A DNA stretch of 62,799 nt, from NCBI GenBank assembly GCA_015064735.1, contig SVRP01000013.1, positions 1 through 62,799 of the forward strand. The letters run 5' to 3'. The notes under the pieces are model-generated. The model searched no databases, had not been told where the DNA came from, and was given only the letters and a program-made list of their open reading frames with translations. Position numbers and translations under genes: made by a program. Shown piece after piece: positions 17,906-26,650 of this stretch. The DNA comes from Oscillospiraceae bacterium (GTDB lineage Bacteria; Bacillota; Clostridia; Oscillospirales; CAG-272). How positions within the stretch are numbered: position 1 is the first letter of the stretch; each line of letters opens with the position of its first letter.

Positions 17906-17943
17906 GTGTTGTACCTTTAACTAAAATTAAATTCTTTAATCTC

Positions 17944-18240
17944 GCACATATAACCGTTACCGAGTGATATCCGGCAGTTACAGCTTAATTAAGCTACGAG
18001 TTTAAAGTTTTTTGCCAAGCTTTTTTCAAAATTCAAAAAATTCAAATCAGCACATATAACCGTTACCGAGTGATATCCGGCAGTTACCGCTTAATTAAGC
18101 TACGAGTTTAAAGTTTCTTGCCAAGCTTTTTTCAAAATTCAAAAAATTCAAATCAGCACATATAACCGTTACCGAGTGATATCCGGCAGTTACCGCTTAA
18201 TTAAGCTACGAGTTTAAAGTTTTTTGCCAAGCTTTTTTTC
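17944..18240 (+). repeat. Three tandem 106-bp repeats
   Basis: Units start at 17944, 18050 and 18156, almost identical, the third ending in a variant at about 18236. Each has the word GTTACC twice about 21 bp apart, a palindrome GCTTAATTAAGC, and a TTTTTTGCCAAGC tail. It lies 40-335 bp upstream of the rpmE promoter. Confidence 0.9.
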
Positions 18241-18279
18241 AAAAAAGCGGGAAAAAATAAAAAATTTTTAAAAAAACTA

Positions 18280-18308
18280 TTGCAATTGGCAAATTAATGT
18301 GCTATAAT
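18280..18308 (+). promoter_or_regulatory. rpmE promoter
   Basis: TTGCAA (18280-18285), 17-nt spacer, TATAAT (18303-18308); predicted start near 18315, giving a leader of about 54 nt. Confidence 0.8.
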
Positions 18309-18368
18309 CTACTTTGTTTGCAAACGATGTCAAAGAACATCGGAATATTAGAAACGAGGTATAAAACT

Positions 18369-18578
18369 ATGAAATCCGGAATTCATCCTAATTACGAAGA
18401 GTGCGTAATCCGTTGCGCATGCGGCGAGACTGTAACCACCAAGTCCACTAAGGGCTCTGAGATCAGAGTTGAAATTTGTTCTAAGTGCCACCCCTTCTTC
18501 ACCGGCAAGCAGAAGTTCGTTGACGTTGGCGGCCGTGTTGACAAGTTCAAGAAGAGACTTGAGAGCTCCAATCGCTAA
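18369..18578 (+). CDS. rpmE: Ribosomal protein L31 (zinc form)
   Basis: A 69-residue large-subunit protein. It opens [11 protein letters not shown] and carries CAC and CSKC, the metal-binding cysteines of the zinc-containing L31 type, so no zinc-free paralog is implied here. The ATG at 18369 is chosen for GAGGT about 10 nt upstream; the longer frame to 18297 runs into the promoter. A weak hairpin terminator follows. Confidence 0.93.
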   Translation: MKSGIHPNYEECVIRCACGETVTTKSTKGSEIRVEICSKCHPFFTGKQKFVDVGGRVDKFKKRLESSNR

Positions 18579-18598
18579 TTTAAAGCAGTCAGATTTGC

Positions 18599-18627
18599 AA
18601 GGGCAGGCCTTTTAAAAGCTTGCCCTT
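18599..18627 (+). terminator. Terminator after rpmE
   Basis: The near-perfect stem AAGGGCAGGCCTTTT/AAAAGCTTGCCCTT is followed by CTTGTTTT. It may allow some read-through into hflX, which starts 34 nt later. Confidence 0.65.
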
Positions 18628-18660
18628 CTTGTTTTATTAATGAGAAAATGAGGTGCCGAT

Positions 18661-19956
18661 ATGGAAAATAAAAATATACTTCCCGACAGAAGCATACTCG
18701 TAGGTATCGTTTGGGGTAAAGAAACTCAGGAAAGCGTTGAGCGAAGCCTTGACGAGCTTGAGGGGCTTCTTAAGACAGCGGGGGGAGAGGCTGTTGCCAG
18801 ACTTACGCAAAACAAAGAGGCTCCCGATATCCGTACTGTCATCGGAAGCGGAAAGGCGGCAGAGCTTGCATATCTTTGCGCCATAAACGACGTAAGTCTC
18901 GTGGTCTTTGACTGTGAGCTTTCACCGTCGCAAATACGCAATCTTGAGGATATTCTCGGAGATGCGGTAAGAGTAATCGACCGCTCTATGCTGATACTCG
19001 ATATATTCGCTCTCCATGCAGTAACGGGTGAGGGAAAGCTTCAGGTCGAGCTTGCGCAGCTCAAATATACGGCGCCGAGACTTTCGGGGCACGGAACCGA
19101 GATGTCAAGGCTTGGAGGCGGAATCGGAACGCGAGGCCCCGGAGAATCCAAGCTTGAGACCGATCGCAGACACATGAACAGGCGCATCCACGCTCTTGAG
19201 GAGCAGATCGCCGAAATGGATAAAAACCGAAGGACCATGAGAGCGGCGCGGCAGAGAAGCGGGATCCCCGAAATAGCCATAGTAGGATATACCAACGCGG
19301 GAAAATCTACACTGCTTAATCGCCTGACCGATGCGGGAATACTTGCCGAGGACAAGCTTTTCGCGACCCTCGATCCAACGACAAGAAAATATATACTTCC
19401 GTCGGGAGAGCCCGTGCTCTTTACCGATACGGTAGGATTTATAAACAAGCTCCCCCACCACTTGATAAAAGCCTTTCGCTCCACCCTTGACGCGGCGTGT
19501 GAGGCTGACATTCTGCTTATACTCACCGATGCGTCGGACGGGGATTTCAGAGAAAAGCTTGAGGTTACCGAAAATCTTCTTTGCGAGCTGGGAGCATCGG
19601 GCAAGCCCACCCTTTACGTATTTAACAAATGCGACCGGGGAATATCTGAAATAGGCAGAGTAGGCAGCCAAGCTCCTACCGAAAATATAGTTTATATATC
19701 AGCGCTTACAGGTCAGGGGACAGAGCTTCTTATCGACCGCATAGAGGCGCTTGTATCGGCGGGAAAAAGAAGAATTACCTACTTTATTCCCAATTCCGAT
19801 GGAGGAGCGCTTAATACTCTTTATAAGCTTGCGACCGTTGAATCGGTAGATTACGGAGCTGAGGGAATGACCGTCGTCGCCCTTGCCGACGCAAGAGCAA
19901 GAGGAATGATGAAAAAATACGCTCTTGACGAAATAGTGGAGTCCGAGGAAGAATGA
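18661..19956 (+). CDS. hflX: GTPase HflX
   Basis: A 431-residue ribosome-associated GTPase that splits stalled or stressed 70S ribosomes. N-terminal HflX domain with IRTVIGSGKA and the Gly-rich linker (MSRLGGGIGTRGPGE), a coiled coil (~residues 160-195), then the G domain with G1 GYTNAGKST, G3 DTVGF and G4 NKCD. Length is typical. GAGG lies upstream of the ATG. It may be read with rpmE or from its own weak promoter; no clear one was found. Confidence 0.93.
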   Translation: MENKNILPDRSILVGIVWGKETQESVERSLDELEGLLKTAGGEAVARLTQNKEAPDIRTVIGSGKAAELAYLCAINDVSLVVFDCELSPSQIRNLEDILGDAVRVIDRSMLILDIFALHAVTGEGKLQVELAQLKYTAPRLSGHGTEMSRLGGGIGTRGPGESKLETDRRHMNRRIHALEEQIAEMDKNRRTMRAARQRSGIPEIAIVGYTNAGKSTLLNRLTDAGILAEDKLFATLDPTTRKYILPSGEPVLFTDTVGFINKLPHHLIKAFRSTLDAACEADILLILTDASDGDFREKLEVTENLLCELGASGKPTLYVFNKCDRGISEIGRVGSQAPTENIVYISALTGQGTELLIDRIEALVSAGKRRITYFIPNSDGGALNTLYKLATVESVDYGAEGMTVVALADARARGMMKKYALDEIVESEEE

Positions 19957-19958
19957 TA

Positions 19959-19999
19959 TTGACAAAAACGGGTATTTTTGTTATAATCAAGATACCCGT
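19959..19999 (+). promoter_or_regulatory. yigZ-type gene promoter with overlapping palindrome
   Basis: TTGACA (19959-19964), 17 nt, TATAAT (19982-19987). The inverted repeat ACGGGTAT...ATACCCGT (19968-19975 and 19992-19999) encloses the -10 box, so it may be an operator, or a terminator stem for hflX. Confidence 0.7.
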
Positions 20000-20025
20000 T
20001 AATTTTATTGAGAGGAGGCATGTCC

Positions 20026-20658
20026 ATGAGTGAAAAAAACGAGCTTTTTACCACCGTAAGCCAAGAGGCTCACGTGGATTTTGAGGAGAAAAAGTCAATA
20101 TTTATAGGCCATGCCGTCCGAACAGACAGTGAGGAAGAAGCGCTTGCCTTTGTAAAGCAGCTTAAAAAGCAGTATCAGGACGCAACTCACAACGTATACG
20201 CATATATGATGAGAGGCGACCTTATAGCGAGATATTCCGACGACGGAGAGCCACAGGGAACGGCGGGAATGCCCGTTCTTGACGTCATAAGAAAGAGCGG
20301 AGTGCGAAACGTCTGCGTTGTTGTAACGAGATATTTCGGAGGAACGCTTCTCGGAGCGGGGGGACTTGTAAGAGCTTATTCCCATGCGGCATCACTTGCT
20401 CTGGATGCGGCAAAAATAATAACCTACGAGCCCTATACAGAATATGAGCTGAAATGCGGGTATTCGGAGTATCAGAAATATAACGTTATCCTTATGAATT
20501 CGGGAGCTCTTGTGGACGACACCGATTTTTCTGATGCGGTTACCATTCGTTTTGCCGTAAGAAAGGCTAAGAGAGAGTCGCTTATTTCCAAGATAATCGA
20601 GACGGGGTACGGTAGGGACATTCCAAATGAGAGGGGCGAGAGATTTGACTACAGATAA
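20026..20658 (+). CDS. IMPACT/YigZ family protein
   Basis: A 210-residue UPF0029/IMPACT family protein of unclear biochemical role, linked in other species to translation control. Seen: FIGHAVRTDSEEEALAFV, the signature YSDDGEPQGTAGMPVL, and VVVTRYFGGTLLGAGGLVRAYSHA. The C-terminal ferredoxin-like domain follows. Of the clustered ATGs, the one at 20026 has the best spacing (8 nt) from GGAGG; 20020 is too close. Its 3' end overlaps the start of the next gene. Confidence 0.88.
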   Translation: MSEKNELFTTVSQEAHVDFEEKKSIFIGHAVRTDSEEEALAFVKQLKKQYQDATHNVYAYMMRGDLIARYSDDGEPQGTAGMPVLDVIRKSGVRNVCVVVTRYFGGTLLGAGGLVRAYSHAASLALDAAKIITYEPYTEYELKCGYSEYQKYNVILMNSGALVDDTDFSDAVTIRFAVRKAKRESLISKIIETGYGRDIPNERGERFDYR

Positions 20659-22141
20659 GCTGCCAATTAAGAAAATATTAATAAAAATTACAAGTATTCT
20701 ATTGCCTGTAATTTTTATTTTTGTCTCTTGTGGGTCGAAAAATGACGAAAATCTGCCCTTTGTGCCTATCAAAGGAGACCCGGAGATAACCGAAATTCGA
20801 GTAATCGTGGATAGGGATGCGTCTCTTGAGCTTATAGGAGCTGCCGAGAGACTTTGCAAGACTCTTTCCGACACGCTTCACAAGAGCGCTTACGTTTCGT
20901 ATGAAGGAGACGTAACCTCCGGAGGCGGAGCTAAAGAAATATGGCTGGGCTACGGCTCAACAGTGGCGGCGCGGGGAATAATGAGAGATCTCAGAGCAGA
21001 TGATTTTCTGTGCAGGGAGATTGGCAACGTCATAGTTATGGGTGGTAAAAGCCATAAGGCAACCCTTAATGCAATAGAGAGGTATTGCAATGAAATATTG
21101 CCCTCGGCTACAAAATACAAGCTTATTCCCGAAAACGGGGGCTTTGAATACGTAGGTGATTATCCCATCGAAAGTGCAGTTATAAACGGAGTCTCGGTTA
21201 ACGGATTCGAAATCGTAATAAAGGATAAGGATAATTCCGAGCTTTTGTGGTCCGCTTTGCAGTTGCAAGGTAAGATAGCCGAGAAAGTAGGATACTGGTT
21301 AGATATCGTTGAAGAAAACGAGCGTATTTTTGAATCAAAGGGAATTTTTCTGAATTCCAAGAAGCAGGAAGCCGAGGGTATTGCCCGTATTATTCCTACG
21401 CATACGGGATTTGAATTGACGGCAGAGGGATACGTGGGTCTTATCAAATGCGTAGATAAATTTATCGGACTTTTTGACAGCGAATCAGGTACTTCCTCGC
21501 TGAATATTGAAGTGAATAATGAACTCAGAATCGAGTATTCCCCCGTTAATTTCAGAGTTGCATCTATGAGGCTTGACGCATATGCGCCTCTTGATACTCC
21601 GTCGGCATTTGAAGCGGTTATGGCAGAGGCAATGAAAAGCTGCCCCGAGCTACTGCTTACGGGAAAGACTTCTGCCAAGGACGGGGAGCTGATACTTAAA
21701 AATCTCAGTGGGTACTCGGCAGTAAGAGATAAAAGCGGAGAAATATACGGATACTCTAAAAATATTTTCTGCAGACTTGATGAGGTAACCGAGACCGACG
21801 GAGTCAGAATAGAATATTATACGGTGGAAAAGGAAGGAATAGACTTCACGTTTGTAAAAATAAGCGGAAGCCCCGCGGATTGTTCGGGACACTTAGACAT
21901 TTCCGACAGAGTGCCTGATAGCGGATTGCCCGTAACCGTTCTCGCGCAAACCGTCGGCATGTCCGTATCCGAAATTCTTCCAAGCTACTTTGTAAATAGG
22001 TGTTCCGACAGCTATTATTTGAGGGACGAAGAAAACTTCTTCGATTGCTTTACGGTCGGAAACAGATTTTCTGCAGAGCTTTCTTCCAAGAAGGACAGCG
22101 AAACCACCTACCGAGAGATCACTGTGAGCATAAATAAATAA
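20627..22141 (+). CDS. Lipoprotein with glycosidase-like N-module, function unknown
   Basis: 504 residues from the ATG at 20627. A TTG at 20645 (MTTDKLPIKK) is also plausible, preceded by GAGGGG. The basic n-region, hydrophobic stretch and lipobox IFVSC predict an exported lipoprotein. Residues ~55-175 (EITEIRVIVD...EIWLGYG...NVIVMGGKSHKATLNAIERY) match the layout of the module in the four metallo-beta-lactamase lipoproteins and of GH20/GH67 N-terminal domains. A second similar segment follows (~residues 180-310). The rest shows no catalytic motif I recognise. It overlaps the yigZ-type gene by up to 32 bp, so translation is likely coupled. Confidence 0.65.
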   Translation: MRGARDLTTDKLPIKKILIKITSILLPVIFIFVSCGSKNDENLPFVPIKGDPEITEIRVIVDRDASLELIGAAERLCKTLSDTLHKSAYVSYEGDVTSGGGAKEIWLGYGSTVAARGIMRDLRADDFLCREIGNVIVMGGKSHKATLNAIERYCNEILPSATKYKLIPENGGFEYVGDYPIESAVINGVSVNGFEIVIKDKDNSELLWSALQLQGKIAEKVGYWLDIVEENERIFESKGIFLNSKKQEAEGIARIIPTHTGFELTAEGYVGLIKCVDKFIGLFDSESGTSSLNIEVNNELRIEYSPVNFRVASMRLDAYAPLDTPSAFEAVMAEAMKSCPELLLTGKTSAKDGELILKNLSGYSAVRDKSGEIYGYSKNIFCRLDEVTETDGVRIEYYTVEKEGIDFTFVKISGSPADCSGHLDISDRVPDSGLPVTVLAQTVGMSVSEILPSYFVNRCSDSYYLRDEENFFDCFTVGNRFSAELSSKKDSETTYREITVSINK

Positions 22142-22219
22142 ATATCCCCCGTGGAACGGGGGTCAGACTACTGACAAACCTCACTCTGGGAAACCAAGGT
22201 AGCAATTTGCACAACTCAA

Positions 22220-22350
22220 AGGCTCCATTGTGTAAAGGAGCTGACGCCGAAGGCGGCTGAGGGATTGTTTTGAGGTATAATTTTAATTTTTATAATCCCT
22301 CCGCCTCGTTCCTCGGTATCTCCCTTGGCACTATGGCGGGGGTATTTCAG
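22220..22350 (+). repeat. Degenerate palindromic element of the GGCTCC...GGGATTGTT type
   Basis: It has AAAGGCTCCATTGTGTAAAGG, the words CTGAGGGATTGTT and, after an AT-rich middle, ATAATCCCTCCG, which can fold back on the left part. It resembles short non-coding palindromes seen in many gut Firmicutes (from memory). The right end is degraded. Confidence 0.5.
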
Positions 22351-22398
22351 TTTCGGGCATAGCCCTGATACACTGCCGTATTTCGCAACTCTAACTTT

Positions 22399-22602
22399 AG
22401 CCTTCCCCAGCGGGGAAGGTGGCGCGAGCTTGCGAGCGACGGATGAGGAGAGCCCTGCGAGAAACTATGTTCGCATTTACTTGGTTCGGGAAGTTAGCTA
22501 TGCCACCATCGACATCGGTACATACTGCGCCCACAACTCTCCTCATCCGTCTGCCTACTCCGCTACGCTACGTGGCATCCACCTTCCCCGCTGGGGAAGG
22601 CT
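22399..22602. mobile_element. MITE-like element, copy 1
   Basis: Ends AGCCTTCCCCAGCGGGGAAGG and CCTTCCCCGCTGGGGAAGGCT are inverted repeats, each itself a hairpin. Pairing extends outward into CGCAAC...TTAG. The inner part is ~90% identical to copy 2 at 22721 and has no transposase. Confidence 0.65.
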
Positions 22603-22720
22603 AAGATTAGTTTGCGTTGCGGAATGTACAATCAAAGAAATAACGCATTTTCTTTAAAATCCCCACAAACCCGTAGGGACAGACGTCCTCGGCTGTCCGT
22701 TCGATGTGTAACTAACAAAA

Positions 22721-22919
22721 AGCCTTCCCCAGCGGGGAAGGGGGACCACGAAGTGGGGGATGAGGAGAGCCCTGCGAGAAAATATGTTCGCATTTACTTG
22801 GTTCGGGAAGTTAGCTGTGCCACCATCGACATAGATACATACTGCGCCCACAACTCTCCTCATCCGTCTGCCTACTCCGCTACGCTACGTGGCATCCACC
22901 TTCCCGGCCGGGGAAGGCT
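22721..22919. mobile_element. MITE-like element, copy 2
   Basis: Same inverted ends and same interior as copy 1, including GAGGAGAGCCCTGCGAGAAA and the CTCCTCATCCGTCTGCC tract; the right end has CGGCCGG in place of CGCTGGG. Non-coding. Confidence 0.65.
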
Positions 22920-23015
22920 GAGGTTAGTTTGCGTTGCAAACATCGAGGAGCTGTCGCAAAAACATTTTGAGCTTACCTTTCATTTGTTTTCTGCGTATCG
23001 GCAAAGACTTTATTG

Positions 23016-23035
23016 AACCCCGCCACGGCGGGGTT
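23016..23035. terminator. Hairpin terminator
   Basis: AACCCCGCC/GGCGGGGTT around ACG, then TTTTCATT. Works on the plus strand, possibly for the lipoprotein gene. Confidence 0.6.
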
Positions 23036-23051
23036 TTCATTATACAAAAAG

Positions 23052-23083
23052 GACAGAGAGCATGCAACTCTCTGTCTTTTTGT
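23052..23083. terminator. Bidirectional terminator near holA
   Basis: Stem GACAGAGAG/CTCTCTGTC (23052-23060 with 23069-23077) with AAAAAG before and TTTTTG after, so it can also end minus-strand transcripts from holA. Confidence 0.75.
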
Positions 23084-23176
23084 TAGCTGACCGTCGAGGG
23101 GAATGCCACGCAGGGCGTTCTCTACGGCAGTAGGTGAATTCATTCGTTTATTGGCGCCCTTTTGCTAAGGCAAAAG

Positions 23177-24235
23177 TCATATGCTGCATACCAATCGCTC
23201 TATGGGAAGATAGGGCTCGCGAGTTACACCCTTAAGCTCCAGATCGGCAGCCGAGCAAAGTTCGGCAATTCTGTATAGCCGCTTGAGGGTCATAGCTGAC
23301 GAGGCATAATATTTTTTTACCACAAAATCGGGGATCTTGGCGATCCTCAGAACCGAGATAATCTCAGCCATAGACGCCCCCTTTTCCTTCATGGATTTTA
23401 CAAGTATCATGTCGTGGAGTGTTCTTGATATTTCCCCCATAACGAGCAGAGGATCCATGCGCATAAATTTCATAGCCGCAAGTGCCTTCAGCGCATCCTC
23501 TCCGCGTCCCTCTGCGATAGCATTGGAAAACTCGTAAGCACCTAATGAAACGTCGGCAATGGCAATATTTTTTACATCCTCTGCGGTAACCGAATTTCTT
23601 CCGTTCCAAAGAACGTAAAAGGCAAGCTTTTCTATTTCACGTGAGAGAACGTACATGGATCTGCCGCAGTGCTCGATAAGCGCTGAGCAAACGGCGGGAG
23701 AGGCAGAGACTCCCTCGTGCTCAAAGTGCTTGCCAACCCACGAAACAAGGCGAGCTCCCGAAATTGGGTCGAACACCACAGGGGTGAGGTACTTTGAAAG
23801 AAGGGCAAATTCGTCGGAAGGTCTTCCTCTGTCGGGATTTCCCGGATCCATCTGATCTGCGGGAATAGATATTATGAGAACGTTATACTCATACTGTGAA
23901 AGCTCCGAAAGAGCTTCTTCAAGAGCGGGAAGCTCCCGTTGCCTGCGCAGAATATCCATAGACAGACCGTTGATTGTAACTATTTTTTGCTCGGTCATCA
24001 TAGGCGGAGGAATGAGGGCATCAAGCAGAGCCGACGCGGAATAATCCATAAAGTCAATTCGGAGGTCGTTGAATACGGCAAACGTAGGGTCGGGGCAAAT
24101 AGCCTCTCTTGCGGCTTTGAGGGTGAAATTTTTCATATAGTCCTCATCTCCGTAGAAGAAAAAGCCGCCGGAAATACCTTTTTTAAGCAATTTTCTGAAC
24201 TCGTCGTCCTTAATTACCGTTATTGGTGTTGCCAT
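23177..24235 (-). CDS. holA: DNA polymerase III delta subunit
   Basis: A 352-residue clamp-loader subunit that opens the sliding clamp. Seen: FFFYGDEDYMKNFTL near the N-terminus, 'IPPPMMTEQKIVTIN', the AAA+-like middle, and the C-terminal collar helices (AMKFMRMDPLLVMGEI, 'DLELKGVTREPYLPIERLV'). The ATG at 24235 is preceded by GGGGG; the longer frame to 24304 overlaps the promoter. Single gene with its own promoter, divergent from the radical-enzyme operon. Confidence 0.88.
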   Translation of the reverse strand: MATPITVIKDDEFRKLLKKGISGGFFFYGDEDYMKNFTLKAAREAICPDPTFAVFNDLRIDFMDYSASALLDALIPPPMMTEQKIVTINGLSMDILRRQRELPALEEALSELSQYEYNVLIISIPADQMDPGNPDRGRPSDEFALLSKYLTPVVFDPISGARLVSWVGKHFEHEGVSASPAVCSALIEHCGRSMYVLSREIEKLAFYVLWNGRNSVTAEDVKNIAIADVSLGAYEFSNAIAEGRGEDALKALAAMKFMRMDPLLVMGEISRTLHDMILVKSMKEKGASMAEIISVLRIAKIPDFVVKKYYASSAMTLKRLYRIAELCSAADLELKGVTREPYLPIERLVCSI

Positions 24236-24275
24236 ATATAATCCCCCTTTCGTACGAAATCCGTTTACATGAAAA

Positions 24276-24304
24276 ATTATATCACATAAGAAAGAAAAAA
24301 TCAA
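24276..24304 (-). promoter_or_regulatory. holA promoter
   Basis: Minus strand TTGATT (24304-24299), 17 nt, TATAAT (24281-24276). Confidence 0.75.
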
Positions 24305-24331
24305 CGAATAATTACAATTTGAAAAAATCTA

Positions 24332-24360
24332 TTGCAAATATGGGAAAAATATGCTAAAAT
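24332..24360 (+). promoter_or_regulatory. Promoter of the glycyl radical enzyme operon
   Basis: TTGCAA (24332-24337), 17 nt, TAAAAT (24355-24360); the start is predicted about 35 nt before the GTG at 24402. Confidence 0.7.
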
Positions 24361-24401
24361 CGGAGTGTAAGAAAACAAGGTCATGTTGTGGAGGAAAGCG
24401 C

Positions 24402-26633
24402 GTGAAAAACATGAGTGTAAACGTTATGGAAGCCGAGCGCGCGTTGGTTGAAAAGCCGATGCTTGCGACAACGGTTGAAAGCATTATGATACTTAACGAA
24501 ATAAAATCTTGCTACCGTGAGCTCCCTAAGACATTGCGATTTTCAAAATTCATGACGGAGCTGCTTTCAAGAGTCTCGTTGCCTCTTGAGGAATACGATA
24601 TAATAGCGGGACGGACGGTGGACAGGATTCTTACCGAGGACGAGGAGAAGATATTCAAGGAATTTGTGAGCCACCCCGATTACCCTTACGGAAAGGTTCT
24701 GTTTCCCTCGGGACATTGCACTTATTCCTGGGATAAGGTTGTTGAGTACGGCATATGCGGTCTGCGTAAAATTGCGAAAGAGACTCTTTCAAATACAGCG
24801 GATACGGAAAAAAGAGATTTCCTTACCGCGGTTATAGAAATCTACGGTGCAATTTCGGATTATATGCTCCGCTATGCTGACGTAGCTGAAAGCAAGGGTA
24901 AGAACGAGCTTGCCGAAAATCTTCGCAAGGGAGCGCTGGGTGTCCCCGACAGCTTTGCCAGCGCGCTTCAGCTTTTGTGGATAATAACCCTTATAAACTG
25001 CGCTTACGTAAGCCAGAATCCCACTCTTACCGTGGGCAGGCTCGACCAAATACTCTATCCATTGTATCTTTCCGACCTTAAAAAGGGAAGCATAACACCC
25101 AAAAGAGCTAAAGAATATATTACCGATTATTATTGCAAGCACAACCTCATAATGGGCAGAGGCGAGCATCAGGTGGGAGACGAAACCAACAGCACTACAT
25201 TTTTGCGTATATGTAATTTTGATGCCCCCCAATATCTGCTTCTCGGCGGTACGGATGAAAACGGAGAGCTTGCGGTTAATGAGCTTACACAGCTTTTTGC
25301 CGAATGTATAGTTCCGTCCTTCAAAAATCCCGTAATAGTCGTTCGGTACGTTGAGGGAATGGACAGAAGCTGTCCGTCTCTTTGGAAAACCCTTACGGGT
25401 AAGGCGCTGAAAAGCTCGTCTATGATGTTCTATAACGATAAAAACGTTACGGATACCTTTTTACGAATCGGGTTGCCCGTAGAGGACGCAAGAAAATACG
25501 CTCACTTCGGATGTAACTGGTGTTCCCCCGGCGATAACGGCGCATGGATGCACAGCGCGCCGAAGGCTAAGCATTTGGATGCTTTTCTGTCCGAGGAAGA
25601 GAAGAGGGAAGTAAGTATACCTTATATGCGGGACAACGCAGACCACGGTTGGCCGGAGGACCTTATGATAGTCATGAGGGAGCTATACGCGGAAAAGGGC
25701 GAGGATATTGATATAGACCAAATATACGACAGATTTTTTGAAAGAATGTCGGATTTTATAGACAGAAAGCTAAATAACATTTCCCGTGAGGTTACCGCAA
25801 GAAAGAGACGTCCGTCGGCGGCAATGTCATTTACCGATTGCTTTACGGTGGACTCCATAAAGCACGGAGAAACCTTTACTGCGGGAGCGAAATATCATTT
25901 TCAGATACAGTCGTTTCAGATGTTCGCCACAGTGGCTGACAGTATTACGGCTATCGATTCGGTGGTTATCAAGGATAAAAAGGCTACTTTCGGAGAGCTC
26001 ATTTCGGCGGTTGAAGCCGATTTTGAGGGTTATGACCATATTTTCACTCTTTGCAGAAAGGCTGAGAAATACGGAATGGATACCCCCTTGTCAAATTATC
26101 ACGTAAAGAGGCTGTCGCATAGGGCGAGTGCCCTTGTGATCGAAAAGAGCAGACCTTATCTTGAGAGAGAAGGAATCTTCCTTATTCCCTGTATGCAGAG
26201 TGATACGTGGCATCTGAAGATAGGGGAGCTTTACGGAGCTACTCCCGACGGCAGACCTAAAAATACACCATTTTCCCAGAATACACGACCGTCAAACGGC
26301 TCTTGCGTCAACGGTCTTACGGCAATGCTCAATTCAATGCTCAATCTTCCTGCTGACGGTCTTGTGTCGGGTGCGCTTAACCTTGACGTTGAGAAAAAGC
26401 AGTTTGAGGGAGAAGAGGGTGAGGCAAGATTCGGAGCGTTGCTTGCCACTTATTTCAACAGAGGCGGACTTCACGCGCAGGTGTCGGCAGTGTCGGCTAA
26501 GGAGCTTGAGGAAGCGAAAAAATCTCCTCTCGCTCACAAGGATATCCGCGTGCGGGTTACGGGATATAGCGGAGTTTTCGTGGATATTTGCGAAAAGCTT
26601 CAGGATGACATAATAGAACGTTTCAGACAATAA
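24402..26633 (+). CDS. Atypical glycyl radical enzyme (PFL-like fold)
   Basis: A 743-residue protein of the pyruvate formate-lyase/dehydratase superfamily. A GTG start at 24402 is chosen because GGAGG lies 7 nt upstream; the ATG at 24351 lies within the promoter. N-terminal PFL domain (EYDIIAGRTVDR, 'GHCTYSWDKVVEYG'), then the loop FGCNWCSPGD with Cys371 and Cys374, and the C-terminal radical site RVTGYSG with Gly721, 22 residues from the end, as expected. Family dehydratases have GCxE at the thiyl site and PFL has CC; this one has C-N-W-C, so the general-base Glu is missing and the reaction is open. No radical-SAM activase is in the window. An aldo/keto reductase follows 17 bp later. Confidence 0.8.
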   Translation: MKNMSVNVMEAERALVEKPMLATTVESIMILNEIKSCYRELPKTLRFSKFMTELLSRVSLPLEEYDIIAGRTVDRILTEDEEKIFKEFVSHPDYPYGKVLFPSGHCTYSWDKVVEYGICGLRKIAKETLSNTADTEKRDFLTAVIEIYGAISDYMLRYADVAESKGKNELAENLRKGALGVPDSFASALQLLWIITLINCAYVSQNPTLTVGRLDQILYPLYLSDLKKGSITPKRAKEYITDYYCKHNLIMGRGEHQVGDETNSTTFLRICNFDAPQYLLLGGTDENGELAVNELTQLFAECIVPSFKNPVIVVRYVEGMDRSCPSLWKTLTGKALKSSSMMFYNDKNVTDTFLRIGLPVEDARKYAHFGCNWCSPGDNGAWMHSAPKAKHLDAFLSEEEKREVSIPYMRDNADHGWPEDLMIVMRELYAEKGEDIDIDQIYDRFFERMSDFIDRKLNNISREVTARKRRPSAAMSFTDCFTVDSIKHGETFTAGAKYHFQIQSFQMFATVADSITAIDSVVIKDKKATFGELISAVEADFEGYDHIFTLCRKAEKYGMDTPLSNYHVKRLSHRASALVIEKSRPYLEREGIFLIPCMQSDTWHLKIGELYGATPDGRPKNTPFSQNTRPSNGSCVNGLTAMLNSMLNLPADGLVSGALNLDVEKKQFEGEEGEARFGALLATYFNRGGLHAQVSAVSAKELEEAKKSPLAHKDIRVRVTGYSGVFVDICEKLQDDIIERFRQ

Positions 26634-26650
26634 CAAAGAAAGGTAACTCT

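Larger units (their letters stand above)
17635..18279. other. Repeat-filled intergenic region before rpmE
   Basis: This non-coding gap holds, in order: short tandem AAATGCTA words (17648-17683), a structured repeat (17722-17905) and three 106-bp tandem repeats (17944-18240) running into the rpmE promoter. No gene is supported here. Confidence 0.75.
22142..23176. other. One-kilobase nest of palindromic intergenic repeats
   Basis: No coding region is supported; short open frames here follow the repeats. It holds a CCCCCG/CGGGGG hairpin (22146-22162), a degenerate element (22220-22350), two ~200-bp elements with inverted ends (22399-22602 and 22721-22919), and two terminator hairpins near 23016 and 23052. 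Confidence 0.75.

Noticed and set aside
17944-18240. CRISPR array
   Set aside because: Units are contiguous 106-bp tandem repeats with no variable spacers and no cas genes.
22325-23016. Short frames in the 22-23 kb gap
   Set aside because: They repeat because the MITE-like elements repeat, and begin and end at element boundaries, so they are not genes.
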